Shown here: piece after piece, positions 16,258 through 25,109 of the stretch
Layout of the letters: each line of letters opens with the position of its first letter
Position numbering within the stretch: the first letter of the stretch is position 1
Assembly (NCBI RefSeq): GCF_038039215.1
Contig: NZ_JBBPCL010000001.1
Location: 1,736,001 to 1,800,000, forward strand
Reading direction: 5' to 3'
DNA length: 64,000 nucleotides
From: Pseudonocardia sp. T1-2H
Lineage (GTDB): Bacteria > Actinomycetota > Actinomycetes > Mycobacteriales > Pseudonocardiaceae
Made by a program: the position numbers and the translations under genes
The notes under the pieces: generated by a model
What the model saw: only the letters and a program-made list of their open reading frames with translations
Database searches by the model: none
Told to the model about the DNA's origin: nothing

Positions 16258-17857
16258 TAAGCCTGGATGCACCGTCGAGCCGAGTTGATGATCGGTAAGC
16301 CCAGGGCTGGGTTTGGGGCGGTTTCAGAATCGGAACTGGCCGTGATCGTGCTGCCGGTCGGCCGGCTTCTCCGAGGTCTTCCGGGTCGTAGGCGGACTGG
16401 GTTCCGCTGTTCAGCTGCGCATCGGGAGGGCGTTGATGCCGGTCAGGGCGGTGAGGAACGCGCTGGCCCAGGGCCAGTTCGCCGGTAGGCGTAGGTGCAG
16501 CCGGCGGGCGGTGTGCACCAGCCGGCCCGGGGTGGTGAACAGTCGCCGGCGCAGGGTCGCTGCGGTGGCCCGGGTCATGCCGGCCAGGGCGCCGACGGCG
16601 CGGCCGAGGTTATGCGCGATGACCGCGAGCGCCAGCCATGCGGCGTTGGCCATGAACCGTCCCGAGGGCAGGTGCGCCAGCCCGGCGGACTTGAGCTCGG
16701 CGATCGACTGCTCGACCACGGCGTGGCGGCGGTGATCCGCCTCGATGTCGAGCAAGTCACCGTCGCGGTCGGTGACCATGGCGTGGTAGTCCCAGTCGGT
16801 GAACAACGCCAGTTGCGAGCCCGGGGTCGGGCGCACCCGGCGCACGATCAACCGCACCTCGAGGGCGTCTTTCGTGCTGGCGAAGCAGGTGTAGGTGGTC
16901 TCGGCGACATCGGCGCCGGACACCTCCGGGGTGGAGAGCCAGTACGGGATCGGCACCCACGCCGACTCCGGGATCGAGGCGATCGCGGCTCGGATCTTCT
17001 TGTCCTGCCGGGCGGTGACCGAGAACCGGACTTTGAAGGTGCGGGCGGTGGTCAACACCGCGCGGGAGTAGAAGTCGCTGTCCGCGCGGACGGTGAGCTG
17101 TCCGGTGGCTCCGGCGTGACGCAGCCGGCTGATGGTCTCGGTAAGGAAGCTCTTCGCGCCCCGGGCGGCGCCGGCAGGTCCACCGCGGAGCCGGGAGAAG
17201 ATCACTTGCCCGGTCTCGGGTAGCGTCGCGAGCTGCGGGTGATAGCCACGGACGTTGGTGTAGCCGAACCCGGCGCCCTGCTTGGCCTGGCCGTAGACCG
17301 GGCAGATCGTGGAATCCAGATCGAACATCAACGGACCCGTCGGATCGACCGGCCCGGCACCCGCAGCCCACAGCCGGGCCAGCACCTCGCGGCTCACCGC
17401 ATCGAACTCACGCACGTTGGACCACTTGAAGGCACGCAGCCACGATCCGACGGTCGAGGGCGCGCGGAGCTGGTCGAACACCTCACTGGTCGCGCCGGCT
17501 TGCAGGAGCGCGGTGTCGGCGACCGAGTCGCCGCCCAGCAGCATCGACCCGACCACCGTCAGCGCCTTCGTGCCGCCGCTAGCGCCGTGCCGGGCCAGCC
17601 ACACGCGTTGCTCAACCAGCTCGGCGAGCCCGATCTTCTGAGCCAGCACGGCCGCAGGCAGCAGCCCCGCGCCCGACACGAGGTTCGGCTCGTCGCAGCT
17701 GACCGACACGCGGCTGAGGTTGTGGGAAGCTCGCATCTTCCAGGTGCCTTCCGGGCCGGGGAACGATTGGCGTCGAGAACCACATCGTTCTTGTTCAGAG
17801 GGCACTTGGTCTTTCAGACGCCGCATCATCACTACTTCAACAGCGCATCCGGGCTTA
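16258..17857 (-). mobile_element. IS1380-family insertion sequence
   Basis: A 1.6-kb element with one transposase on the minus strand. Its ends are imperfect inverted repeats: TAAGCCTGGATGCACC at 16258 and, on the other strand, TAAGCCCGGATGCGCT ending at 17857. No clear target duplication was found. Partial sequence of a second copy sits at 19891-20165. Confidence 0.8.
16411..17736 (-). CDS. IS1380-family transposase
   Basis: A 441-residue DDE transposase. Family landmarks: PLMFDLDSTICPVYGQAKQG with the DLDST motif (first catalytic Asp), GYHPQLATLPETGQVIFSRL, LTVRADSDFYSRAVLTTA (second Asp region), and a C-terminal EQSIAELKSAGLAHLPSGRF block with HNLGRAVGALAG. The ATG at 17736 is chosen because the match to the paralogous remnant at 20031 (MRASNNLSRVSVSCDEPN) starts there. 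The gene appears intact, so the element may still be active. Confidence 0.92.
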   Translation of the reverse strand: MRASHNLSRVSVSCDEPNLVSGAGLLPAAVLAQKIGLAELVEQRVWLARHGASGGTKALTVVGSMLLGGDSVADTALLQAGATSEVFDQLRAPSTVGSWLRAFKWSNVREFDAVSREVLARLWAAGAGPVDPTGPLMFDLDSTICPVYGQAKQGAGFGYTNVRGYHPQLATLPETGQVIFSRLRGGPAGAARGAKSFLTETISRLRHAGATGQLTVRADSDFYSRAVLTTARTFKVRFSVTARQDKKIRAAIASIPESAWVPIPYWLSTPEVSGADVAETTYTCFASTKDALEVRLIVRRVRPTPGSQLALFTDWDYHAMVTDRDGDLLDIEADHRRHAVVEQSIAELKSAGLAHLPSGRFMANAAWLALAVIAHNLGRAVGALAGMTRATAATLRRRLFTTPGRLVHTARRLHLRLPANWPWASAFLTALTGINALPMRS

Positions 17858-18131
17858 GAGATGGTGGGCAGAGCGGCTTCGGTGCTATTTGGTGTGGGGT
17901 GCGCGCCATCTCCACGCCGCTCGGCGTCACCGCCACCTCCCACCCAGACTCGCCCTCGGGCGGTGCCTTCGCCGGCCTCGCGCCCTTCGGATCGCACGCG
18001 GTCGCGGCAGGCGTGCCGCCGGCGCTCGATCCGTCCGGGTTCGACCGGGCCGCTGCGCAGGCGATGGCACCCGCGGATCGCGGCGTGGCTGGCAGCACCT
18101 GCTGTCGCTCGGAGCAGTCGACGTCATGGGT

Positions 18132-18764
18132 CTACCCGAAGATGCGGTCGAGGTGGTGGTCGACGAGGGCGAGGGCGTCCTCGGGGGTGAAGAGCCCGAT
18201 CAGGATGGGCCCGACCAGGCCTTGCGTGAGGAAGTACAGCGCCGCCGCTTCGCGGTCGGGGTCGATCCCCTCGGTGGTTTCGCCGGCATCGGCGGCGGCG
18301 CGCAGCTCGGCCTGCGACACGGCCAGGATCCGTGCATAGCCCTGGCGGAGCAGGTCGGCGTAGGCCGGGGTGATGGTGGCGGCAGAGAAGAACGCGATGT
18401 TTACGCAGGCCTCCTGGCGGCCTGGCTCGTCGACCGGCAGCATGACCCGCAGGACTGCGCGGATGCGTTCGCGGCGGGTGGGCTCGGTCAGTCGGCTGAT
18501 CGCGATCTGCAGCCGGTCCAGCACCCTGGCCCGCATGTGGGCCAGCGCGAAAAGGAGCATCTCGCTCTTGGAGGCGAAGTAGTGCTGCACGGCGCCCATG
18601 GACACGCCGGCCTGCTCGGCCACGTCGCGCAGGCTCACCGCCTCGAAGCCGCGGGTCCCGATCACCGAGAAGACCGCCTCGGCGAGGGCCCGTCGCCGCT
18701 GTTCGTGGTCGACCTGTTTCGGCACGCTGACGACGCTCCCCTGACGGTCCACCGATGTTGCCAT
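18132..18764 (-). CDS. TetR family transcriptional regulator
   Basis: A 210-residue regulator. The N-terminal helix-turn-helix is clear (FEAVSLRDVAEQAGVSMGAVQHYFASK, about residues 40-66), followed by an all-helical ligand domain ending TPEDALALVDHHLDRIFG. It is divergent from the alpha/beta hydrolase at 18837, with an inverted repeat between them, so it most likely represses both genes until an unknown ligand binds. The ATG at 18764 keeps the operator free; longer in-frame starts would read through it. Confidence 0.85.
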   Translation of the reverse strand: MATSVDRQGSVVSVPKQVDHEQRRRALAEAVFSVIGTRGFEAVSLRDVAEQAGVSMGAVQHYFASKSEMLLFALAHMRARVLDRLQIAISRLTEPTRRERIRAVLRVMLPVDEPGRQEACVNIAFFSAATITPAYADLLRQGYARILAVSQAELRAAADAGETTEGIDPDREAAALYFLTQGLVGPILIGLFTPEDALALVDHHLDRIFG

Positions 18765-18773
18765 GCGGGCGTA

Positions 18774-18817
18774 TTGCAACATAGTCGCACCCCAGATACC
18801 ATGCGACTGCATTGCAA
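18774..18817. promoter_or_regulatory. TetR operator (inverted repeat)
   Basis: TTGCAACATAGTCGC (18774-18788) and GCGACTGCATTGCAA (18803-18817) are inverted copies with 12 of 15 matches and a 14-nt spacer. They lie exactly between the divergent regulator and hydrolase starts. Confidence 0.7.
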
Positions 18818-18836
18818 AGGCTGAAGGGAGCCTGCG

Positions 18837-19832
18837 ATGGCACCACAGACCCGGTACGCCCGCAACGGCGACGTCTCCATCGCCTACGAGACCTTCGGAG
18901 ATCTCGACAGCGGCGAGCCGCTCCTGCTGATCATGGGCCTGGACTTTCAGATGGTCTGGTGGCCCGAGGCCTTCTGCGACCAGCTCGTCGCCGCGGGGTT
19001 CGCCGTCGTCCGGTTCGACAACCGCGACACCGGCCTGTCCACCCACTTCGACTCGCCGACCAAGCAGAGCCCGTGGCGTGCGCTGCTGGGCGCGACCAAA
19101 CCCGCCTACACCAGCTCGGACATGCTCAACGACGCAGCAGCCGTACTGGACGCCGTCGGCTGGACCAGCGCGCACGTCATGGGCGGATCCATGGGAGCCG
19201 CGCTCGCCCAGGCCATGGCGCTGCTGCACCCGCACCGGGTCCGATCACTGATCAGCTGCATGGGCCTGCCCGCCACGGCCGGCCCGCTGCGAACGCTGAC
19301 CTACCTGAGGTTCGGCATCTTCCCCACGCTGATGACGCTCAAGCCGGCCACCACCCGCGACGAAGAGATCCACAACCTGGTGACCATCTACCGCGCCATC
19401 GCCTCGCCCGGCTTCCCCTTCCCCGAGGACTGGGCCCGCGAGGTCGCCGGCATCAGCTACGACCGCGGCCCGCGCGACCCCCGCACCACCCAACGCCACC
19501 TCGCCGCCGGTCGCGCGGTCAGGCTCCCGCCACTGTCCACCATCACCGCGCCGACCCTGGTGATCTCCGGCGAGGACGATCCGCTGGTCAAGGCCGCGGG
19601 CGGGCGGGACACCGCCCGACAGATCCCCGGGTCCACCTTCGTGTCGTATCCGGGCATGGGTCACAACCTCCCGCAGGAACTCTGGCCCGAGCTCATCACG
19701 CGTATCCGCACCACCGGCAGCCACGAAATCCCCACCCGCGATGCCGGGGCGACACACTGCAGCTCCTTCCAGTTGGCGTCAGCCAGCGAGGATGAGGACC
19801 TGCACGGCCTTGTCCAGGGCGGTGGTCCGTAG
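18837..19832 (+). CDS. Alpha/beta hydrolase, 3' end altered by IS scar
   Basis: Alpha/beta-hydrolase fold enzyme, probably an esterase or lactonase-like hydrolase. Landmarks: VVRFDNRDTGLSTHFD (oxyanion/cap start), nucleophile elbow GGSMGAAL (Ser near residue 120), acid strand VISGEDDPLVKAA, and PGMGHNLPQELWP with the catalytic His. The family usually ends about 15 residues after this His. Here the last 35 or so residues (after ITRIRTT) are unrelated and lie in sequence shared with a transposase scar, so the native C-terminus was replaced. The ATG follows GAAGGGAG. Probably controlled by the adjacent TetR. Confidence 0.8.
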   Translation: MAPQTRYARNGDVSIAYETFGDLDSGEPLLLIMGLDFQMVWWPEAFCDQLVAAGFAVVRFDNRDTGLSTHFDSPTKQSPWRALLGATKPAYTSSDMLNDAAAVLDAVGWTSAHVMGGSMGAALAQAMALLHPHRVRSLISCMGLPATAGPLRTLTYLRFGIFPTLMTLKPATTRDEEIHNLVTIYRAIASPGFPFPEDWAREVAGISYDRGPRDPRTTQRHLAAGRAVRLPPLSTITAPTLVISGEDDPLVKAAGGRDTARQIPGSTFVSYPGMGHNLPQELWPELITRIRTTGSHEIPTRDAGATHCSSFQLASASEDEDLHGLVQGGGP

Positions 19833-19885
19833 CGGGCAGCAGCGGATCTTCCAGCTCTTGAACACAGCGTTGGCCCGCTCACCTG
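19779..19885 (-). pseudogene. IS5-like transposase C-terminal scrap
   Basis: The minus strand reads GERANAVFKSWKIRCCPLRT and ends KAVQVLILAG before a stop. This resembles the last 35 residues of IS5-type transposases (G-E-R-x-N-A-x-x-K-S-W motif). The rest of the gene is missing, cut at the junction with the IS1380 remnant. Confidence 0.5.
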
Positions 19886-19890
19886 ACCCC

Positions 19891-20165
19891 CGCCGTGCCG
19901 GGCCAGCCGCACGCGTTGTTCGACCAGTTCGGCGAGACCGACCTTCTGCGCCAGCACGGCCGCGGGCAACAGCCCCGCGCCCGACACCAGATTCGGCTCG
20001 TCGCAGCTGACCGACACGCGGCTGAGGTTGTTGGAAGCTCGCATCTTCCAGGTGCCTTCCGGGCCGGGGAACGATTGGCGTCGAGAACCACATCGTCCCT
20101 GCTCAGAGGGCACCTGGCCTTTCAGGCGCGCCGCACCAACCCCACTTCAACGGTGCATCCAGGGT
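19891..20165 (-). mobile_element. IS1380 remnant (right end only)
   Basis: Closely matches 17585-17857 of the intact IS1380 element: the transposase N-terminus (MRASNNLSRVSVSCDEPN onward, about 50 codons) plus the terminal repeat, CCTGGATGCACCG on the minus strand, identical to the left end of the intact copy. The rest of the element is gone. It is flanked by the IS5-like scrap and a truncated flavodoxin gene. Confidence 0.8.
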
Positions 20166-20446
20166 AAGCAGCTGCCGGGTTGAGGCTCGGTCGCCGTCCG
20201 GCCGCCGAGCCCGGCCACCATGGGGGCGTCGGCGCGGGTGCCCGCCCGGCTGGGCCCGAAGGCATGCGTCGGCCCGGCCACGACGAGCAGGTCCACGTCC
20301 CCGGGGTGAGGGTGGCTCCGCTGCGCCCACGTCAGCGACCCGGACGTCCCCCGGAAGGCGTTCGCGCAGACCGTCGGCGACGGTCCCCGCGACCGCGCGG
20401 GTGTCTCCGAACATCGACTCGACGACGACCAGTGCGCAGCGCGCTC
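20162..20446 (-). pseudogene. Truncated flavodoxin-like gene
   Basis: Readable in pieces on the minus strand: LVVVESMFGDTRAVAGTVAD (the FMN phosphate loop of flavodoxins), GLRERLPGDVRVADVGAAEP, then after a one-base shift HPGDVDLLVVAGPTHAFGPS. The 3' half is cut away at the IS1380 remnant and the start region is also out of frame. Flavodoxins of this type occur near Acg nitroreductases; a complete relative is at 31215. Confidence 0.55.
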
Positions 20447-20481
20447 ACCTCCGCAACAGGAGAAGCAAGGGACCAGTGGGG

Positions 20482-21483
20482 TCAGGGACGTCGGGCGCCG
20501 AGCTGGTCGCCGAGCGAGCGTCGCCGGGTGGCCGGCACGGTGCCGCTGCCGGGAGCCCACCCGACGCGGAGCACCAGCTGCGGGGACAGCGTTCCACCGA
20601 GCACCTGCTCGCGGAGCAGGGCCCGCGTGCCCTCGACCTCCAGCGGCTCGCTCAACGGGCTCGTGGCCAGGCCGAGCGTGGCCGCCCGGAGCAGGACCGC
20701 GCTCATCGCCTCACCCGCCCGCAGCCGGGAGAGCTGGTGGTCCGAGGACGTGCCGAGAACCATGAGCACCGCGCCGTCGGGGCTGTCCGGGCGGGGCTCG
20801 GTGAGCTCGCCGGAGGCGAAGCGGCGCAACGCCACCCCGCCTGCAGACTGGCCCGGGGCGGGCACGTTCGCGGCCGGGACACCGTCGTCCGAGGCAAACA
20901 TCCCGGTCCAGAGCGCCACCTCGCTGTCGTAGCCGGCCACGCGGGCGTGCTCGACGGCGGCAGCGTGGATCGCCAGCTCCAGCGTGCGGCGGGTCCTCCC
21001 GTCGGCGACGGTGCGCAACAGTGCGCCCTGCTCTCCGGCACGAGCGGCCAGGTCGGAGAGGAACTCGGCCGGTACGGGCCAGTCGGAGAACCGGCGGCGG
21101 TCCGTGCGGCGCACCCCGATGGCGTTGGCCTCCTCGACGTCGACGCCCGGGTCGGTGAACCCGCCGGTCATCGCGCGCCCCGGACGCAGCGCCACGGCTG
21201 CGAGCAGATCCGGCTCCTCGGGGTCGGGCATCCGCTCGACGGTGGCCGCGACGTCCAGCGCCGCCAGCGCCACCCGCAGATGGTGCAGCGCCGCGCCACA
21301 GCTGAGCAGAAGGTCACGGCCGTCGGCGTCCGTGACCGGCAGCCAGCGCTGCAGGTCGGCGTAGAGGTGCACGGAGCGCTCGCTCGCCCACCACCGCCAA
21401 GGCTGTGAGTTGTGCACGGACGGTGCGCGGGTGGCGAGCGCGAGGGCGGCCCGCACCGTTCCGATGTCGACCCCGGCATTCAT
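20482..21483 (-). CDS. Acg-type nitroreductase family protein
   Basis: A 333-residue member of the Acg family (Rv2032/Rv3131 in M. tuberculosis), a two-domain nitroreductase fold thought to store or sequester FMN. The diagnostic APSVHNSQPWRW lies at residues 19-30. LPVTDADGRDLLLSCGAALH and RRTDRRRFSDWPVP follow, and the second half carries RAGEAMSAVLLRAATLGLAT. The start has a GGGAGCAGAC site. It is divergent from the USP at 21662, with a shared DosR-like box 83 nt from each start. Confidence 0.9.
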   Translation of the reverse strand: MNAGVDIGTVRAALALATRAPSVHNSQPWRWWASERSVHLYADLQRWLPVTDADGRDLLLSCGAALHHLRVALAALDVAATVERMPDPEEPDLLAAVALRPGRAMTGGFTDPGVDVEEANAIGVRRTDRRRFSDWPVPAEFLSDLAARAGEQGALLRTVADGRTRRTLELAIHAAAVEHARVAGYDSEVALWTGMFASDDGVPAANVPAPGQSAGGVALRRFASGELTEPRPDSPDGAVLMVLGTSSDHQLSRLRAGEAMSAVLLRAATLGLATSPLSEPLEVEGTRALLREQVLGGTLSPQLVLRVGWAPGSGTVPATRRRSLGDQLGARRP

Positions 21484-21565
21484 GTCTGCTCCCTGATCGG
21501 TGGTGTCCCCTTCATCCCGCCACGCGGACGGTCTCGGGCACAGATGCCGCTCGTCGCCGCCGAGG

Positions 21566-21579
21566 GGGACTTCGGACCC
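21566..21579. promoter_or_regulatory. DosR-like box in divergent promoter
   Basis: GGGACTTCGGACCC, 83 nt from the nitroreductase start (21483) and 83 nt from the USP start (21662). It is exactly central. Confidence 0.6.
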
Positions 21580-21661
21580 GGGTACACGGGGCCCTGAGCC
21601 GGTGGCCGTCATCGCCGTGGCATTGCCACGCTCGAGGCCGACGCCGTCGAAGGAGAGAACG

Positions 21662-22558
21662 ATGAACGCATCGCACACCGGACCGATCGTGGTCGGCGTG
21701 GACGACTCGGAATCGGCGAGGGACGCCGTGTACTGGGGCGCTCTGGAGGCGGCCCGCCGGCACATCCCGCTGCGCCTGGTCTCGGCGTTGATGTTGCCGT
21801 CACCTCACCACCTGGGCGACCCCGGCATGGGTACCTCCTACCGGACACTGATGACCGAGACCGCGCGGACCGTGCTGAGCACCGCCGTCGAGCTGGCCGG
21901 CAGGTCCGCCCCGGGGATCGCCGTCGAGTCCGAGCTGATCACGGGGTTCCCGGAGAACGTGCTGCTCGACGAGTCCCGCCGGTCCTTGCTGGTGGTCGTG
22001 GGCAGCCGCGGACTGGGCGGGTTCACCGAGTTGCTCGTCGGCTCGGTCGCGATCACGCTCGCCTCCAGGGGTGCATGCCCGGTCGTCGTGGTCCGGGGCA
22101 CGTCGATCGCGCGGACGGGCGTGCCGGACCACCGCCCCGTGGTCGTCGGCGTCGACGGCTCGCCGACCAGCGAAGCCGCGGTCGCCTTCGCCTACGACGA
22201 GGCGGACCGGCGGGGGGTTCCGCTCGTCGCGGTGCACACCTGGCTCGACGACATGCTCGAGCCGACCCTGGCCCCGCTGATCGACTGGAACGCCATCGAG
22301 CAGGACGAGCGCGTGCTGCTCGGCCAGCGGTTGGCCGGCTGGAGCGAGAAGTACCCCGACGTCGAGGTCCGGCGCCTCGTCACCCGTGACCGGCCCGCCC
22401 ACACCCTCGTCGAGGAGTCGGTCGGCGCCCAGCTCGTCGTGGTCGGGTCGCGCGGGCGCGGCGCGGTACGGGGGCTGCTGCTCGGCTCGGTCGCGCACGC
22501 CCTTCTGCACCATGCCCACTGCCCGGTCGCGGTCGCACGGCCCGACACGGAGTCCTGA
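21662..22558 (+). CDS. Universal stress protein, tandem domains
   Basis: A 298-residue tandem USP with both ATP loops: VVGVDDSESARDAVYWGA with GSRGLGGFTELLVGSVA, then VVVGVDGSPTSEAAVAFAYD with GSRGRGAVRGLLLGSVA. The second domain shares the HTWLDD and WSEKYPDVEVRRLVTRDRPA segments with its paralogues. The ATG is preceded by AAGGAGAGAACG. It is the first gene of a two-USP operon with 22602. Confidence 0.9.
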   Translation: MNASHTGPIVVGVDDSESARDAVYWGALEAARRHIPLRLVSALMLPSPHHLGDPGMGTSYRTLMTETARTVLSTAVELAGRSAPGIAVESELITGFPENVLLDESRRSLLVVVGSRGLGGFTELLVGSVAITLASRGACPVVVVRGTSIARTGVPDHRPVVVGVDGSPTSEAAVAFAYDEADRRGVPLVAVHTWLDDMLEPTLAPLIDWNAIEQDERVLLGQRLAGWSEKYPDVEVRRLVTRDRPAHTLVEESVGAQLVVVGSRGRGAVRGLLLGSVAHALLHHAHCPVAVARPDTES

Positions 22559-22601
22559 CTCGGGGCGCATCGTCGACACAGGACCACGGAAGAGGCCAGA
22601 G

Positions 22602-23504
22602 ATGAGTTCGAGGAGCACCGGGCTGCCGGTCGTCGCGGGAATCGACGGATCGGAGCAGGGCATGGACGCGGCCCGCTGGGCGGCCGCCGAGGCCGACCGC
22701 CGGGGCGCCCCACTGCGGCTGGTACGCGCCTACCACTGGCCCCCTTCCGCCGGCAACGAGGGCGCCGACCTGTTGCGCGACCTCGCCCGACGCCAGCTGT
22801 GGGCCGCGGCGTCGGCCGCTCGCACGGTCGCCCCTGGGGTCACCGTCCAACGCCGGCACGTCGACGGCGACCCCGTCGACGTCCTGGCCGCCGAGTCAGC
22901 CGACGCCCGGATGGTCGTCGTCGGCACGCGGGGCCTCGGCGGGTTCACCGAACTGCTCGTCGGATCGGTCGCCGGAGGCCTCGCGGTCCGCGCCGTCTCG
23001 CCGGTGATCGGCGTCCGCGCCACCAGGGGTGACGTGGAGCAGCTTGCGACACCGGACCGGGTGCGTCCAGTCGTCGTCGGGGTGGACGGATCGCCTGCGA
23101 GCGAGGCCGCCCTGGCATTCGCCGTCCAGACCGCGGACGCGTGGGGCGCGCCGCTGGTCGCCGTGCACTCCTGGACCGATGCCGATGCCGACCACCCGGA
23201 GCTCAGCCCGCGGGATCTGCTGGTCGAGGCGGAGACGGAGGAGAAGGAGGTGCTGGCCGAACGGCTCGCGGGCTGGTCGGGGAAGTACCCCGACATCCGC
23301 ATCCGGCGCGAGGTCCTCCGGGGCTCCGCTGCCCGGGCCCTGCGGGAGCGGTCGGAGAACGCCCGGCTGGTCGTGGTCGGTTCCCGCGGGCGGGGGTGGG
23401 CGACGCGAATGCTGCTGGGCTCGGTCGGCCGTGCGCTGCTGCACCACGCACACTGCCCGGTCGCGATCGTCCGTCCGGAAGAGGCGGCCACGACCACACG
23501 GTGA
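22602..23504 (+). CDS. Universal stress protein, tandem domains
   Basis: A 300-residue tandem USP 43 nt after its paralogue and presumably co-transcribed. Domain 1: VVAGIDGSEQGMDAARWAAA with GTRGLGGFTELLVGSVA. Domain 2: VVVGVDGSPASEAALAFAVQ with GSRGRGWATRMLLGSVG and CPVAIVRPEE. Both loops look functional. The spacing and similarity to 21662 and 12359 point to local gene duplication. A hairpin follows the stop at once. Confidence 0.9.
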   Translation: MSSRSTGLPVVAGIDGSEQGMDAARWAAAEADRRGAPLRLVRAYHWPPSAGNEGADLLRDLARRQLWAAASAARTVAPGVTVQRRHVDGDPVDVLAAESADARMVVVGTRGLGGFTELLVGSVAGGLAVRAVSPVIGVRATRGDVEQLATPDRVRPVVVGVDGSPASEAALAFAVQTADAWGAPLVAVHSWTDADADHPELSPRDLLVEAETEEKEVLAERLAGWSGKYPDIRIRREVLRGSAARALRERSENARLVVVGSRGRGWATRMLLGSVGRALLHHAHCPVAIVRPEEAATTTR

Positions 23505-23505
23505 G

Positions 23506-23536
23506 GGCACCGACGAGCCCCCGGCGCGTCGGTGCC
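23506..23536. terminator. Hairpin terminator between convergent genes
   Basis: GGCACCGACG pairs with CGTCGGTGCC around an 11-nt loop, two bases after the USP stop. Confidence 0.65.
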
Positions 23537-23591
23537 CCGTGGCGTCGGCGGCTCCCGCGGCGCCCTGACCCACCGCGGTCCCGCCCGAGGC

Positions 23592-25082
23592 TCAGACCGC
23601 CGTGGTCCGGGCCCCGGACGGCGACCTCGCGGCCCCGATCCACGCGGCTTCGGCCGCCCGGACGGACTCCGCCAGGGGACCCGACGTCGGGACCGCGACC
23701 GCGTCGGGCCAGTCGTCGACCGCGCCGGCCATCGCAGTGGCGATCTCGGCGGTGGCGTCCGACGGCGTCACACCCCGGGAACGAATCCGCCTCCGCGCCG
23801 TGTCGGCGCCGGCCCGGCATTCCAGCTGCACGAGCGCACTGCCGCTGCGGGCCGCGAGCTCGATGGCGGCAGTGCGGTGCGCCGAGGAGATCCACGACGC
23901 GTCGAGCACCACCGACTCGCCCCTCCCGAGCAGCTCCTCGGCCCGGCGCAGCAGCTCCCCGTAGGTGGCCTCGGTGTGCGCGGCGGCATAGAGACCGGTG
24001 CCGTACGGCGCGGCGGCGGAGGCGCCGGGGTCGATCCTGGCGAGCTCCTTGCGGATGCGGTCGCTCGACAACAGCACCGCTCCGACCCGGTCCGCGAGCG
24101 CGCCCCCGACGGTGGTCTTGCCCGTCCCCGGGAGGCCGCCGACCAGCACCAGCCGGACCGCACCCCGTTCCAGGTGACGCAGGGCCAGCTCGAGATGCTC
24201 CGCCGCGTCGATCCGGGCCCCGGCGTCGCCCTGCGCGTGGCGCAGGCAGGCGACCTTCGCGCGGACCACCGCCCGGTAGGCGATGTAGTGGTGCCGGAGC
24301 GCAGGCGGGGCGGGGTCGGCGGAGAACTCGACATAGGTGTCGAGGAAGAAGCCCGCGGCCTCGGGGGCGCCGAGCCGCTCGAGATCCATCGCGAGGAACG
24401 CGACGTCGTCGAGCCCGTCGAGGTAGCGGAGGCGGTCGTCGAAGTCGAGACAGTCCAGCAGCCGCGGGCCGTCGTCGAGACAGAAGACGTCGTCGGGCAG
24501 CAGATCGCCGTGCCCGTCGACGACGCGGCCGCGCGCCTGGCGGTCGGCGAACAGCGCGCAGCGTCCGCGCAGGAACCCCAGTGCCAGCCGCCCGACCCCG
24601 TCGAGGAGGTCGCCGTGGACCGGGTCGCCACGGAAGGGTTCCAGCTCGTCGAGGTTGTGCCGCCACCGCTCGGCCAGCGCGTGCCGCCCGCCCTGCACCT
24701 CGATCTCCGGGTTGCGGGCCGCGCGCGCGTGGAAGGCCGCCATCAGCCGGGCCGTCGCCCGCAGCGGCTCCGTCACGTCCCGGCCCTGTCGCACGAGCGT
24801 CGAGAGCCTGCGTTCGGCGGGCATCCGCCGCATGACGAGCATCGGTTCCACCGTCGGCCCGCCGTCCGGTCCCGGTTCGGTGATCTCGCCGGTGCCCAGG
24901 TAGACGTCCGGGGCCAGCCTGCGATTGAGCACCAGCTCCCGATCCAGCGCGGCGCGGCGCAGCTCGGCGGTGGAGAAGTCGCAGAACGCGGTACGGACGG
25001 GCTTCTTCAGCTTGTACGCGCGGTCACCGAGCAGGACGACGACGCCGATGTGGGTTTCCCGGACCGCGGCCGGGCTCACCAC
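23592..25082 (-). CDS. Kinase-like/AAA ATPase fusion protein (Rv2004c-like)
   Basis: About 496 residues: an aminoglycoside-phosphotransferase-like N-terminal half (LLGDRAYKLKKPVRTAFCDF, then VVDGHGDLLPDDVFCLDDG with the catalytic HGD, then LDCLDFDDRLRYLDGLDDVA) and a C-terminal P-loop kinase half with the Walker A sequence GGLPGTGKTT near residue 310. Rv2004c, the M. tuberculosis counterpart, is in the DosR regulon. The frame opens at 25082, but a better start with its own ribosome site lies at 25129 (MTHTVPDLPFATRAEL) and would join this frame if one base were restored near 25083, so an indel is suspected. It follows the nitroreductase gene at 25110. Confidence 0.8.
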   Translation of the reverse strand: MVSPAAVRETHIGVVVLLGDRAYKLKKPVRTAFCDFSTAELRRAALDRELVLNRRLAPDVYLGTGEITEPGPDGGPTVEPMLVMRRMPAERRLSTLVRQGRDVTEPLRATARLMAAFHARAARNPEIEVQGGRHALAERWRHNLDELEPFRGDPVHGDLLDGVGRLALGFLRGRCALFADRQARGRVVDGHGDLLPDDVFCLDDGPRLLDCLDFDDRLRYLDGLDDVAFLAMDLERLGAPEAAGFFLDTYVEFSADPAPPALRHHYIAYRAVVRAKVACLRHAQGDAGARIDAAEHLELALRHLERGAVRLVLVGGLPGTGKTTVGGALADRVGAVLLSSDRIRKELARIDPGASAAAPYGTGLYAAAHTEATYGELLRRAEELLGRGESVVLDASWISSAHRTAAIELAARSGSALVQLECRAGADTARRRIRSRGVTPSDATAEIATAMAGAVDDWPDAVAVPTSGPLAESVRAAEAAWIGAARSPSGARTTAV

Positions 25083-25109
25083 AGCTCGGCTCGCGTGGCG
25101 AACGGCAGG

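Noticed and set aside
16258..17857. Target-site duplication of the IS1380 element
   Set aside because: Bases next to the ends (CTG on the left, GAG on the right) do not match; no duplication can be claimed.
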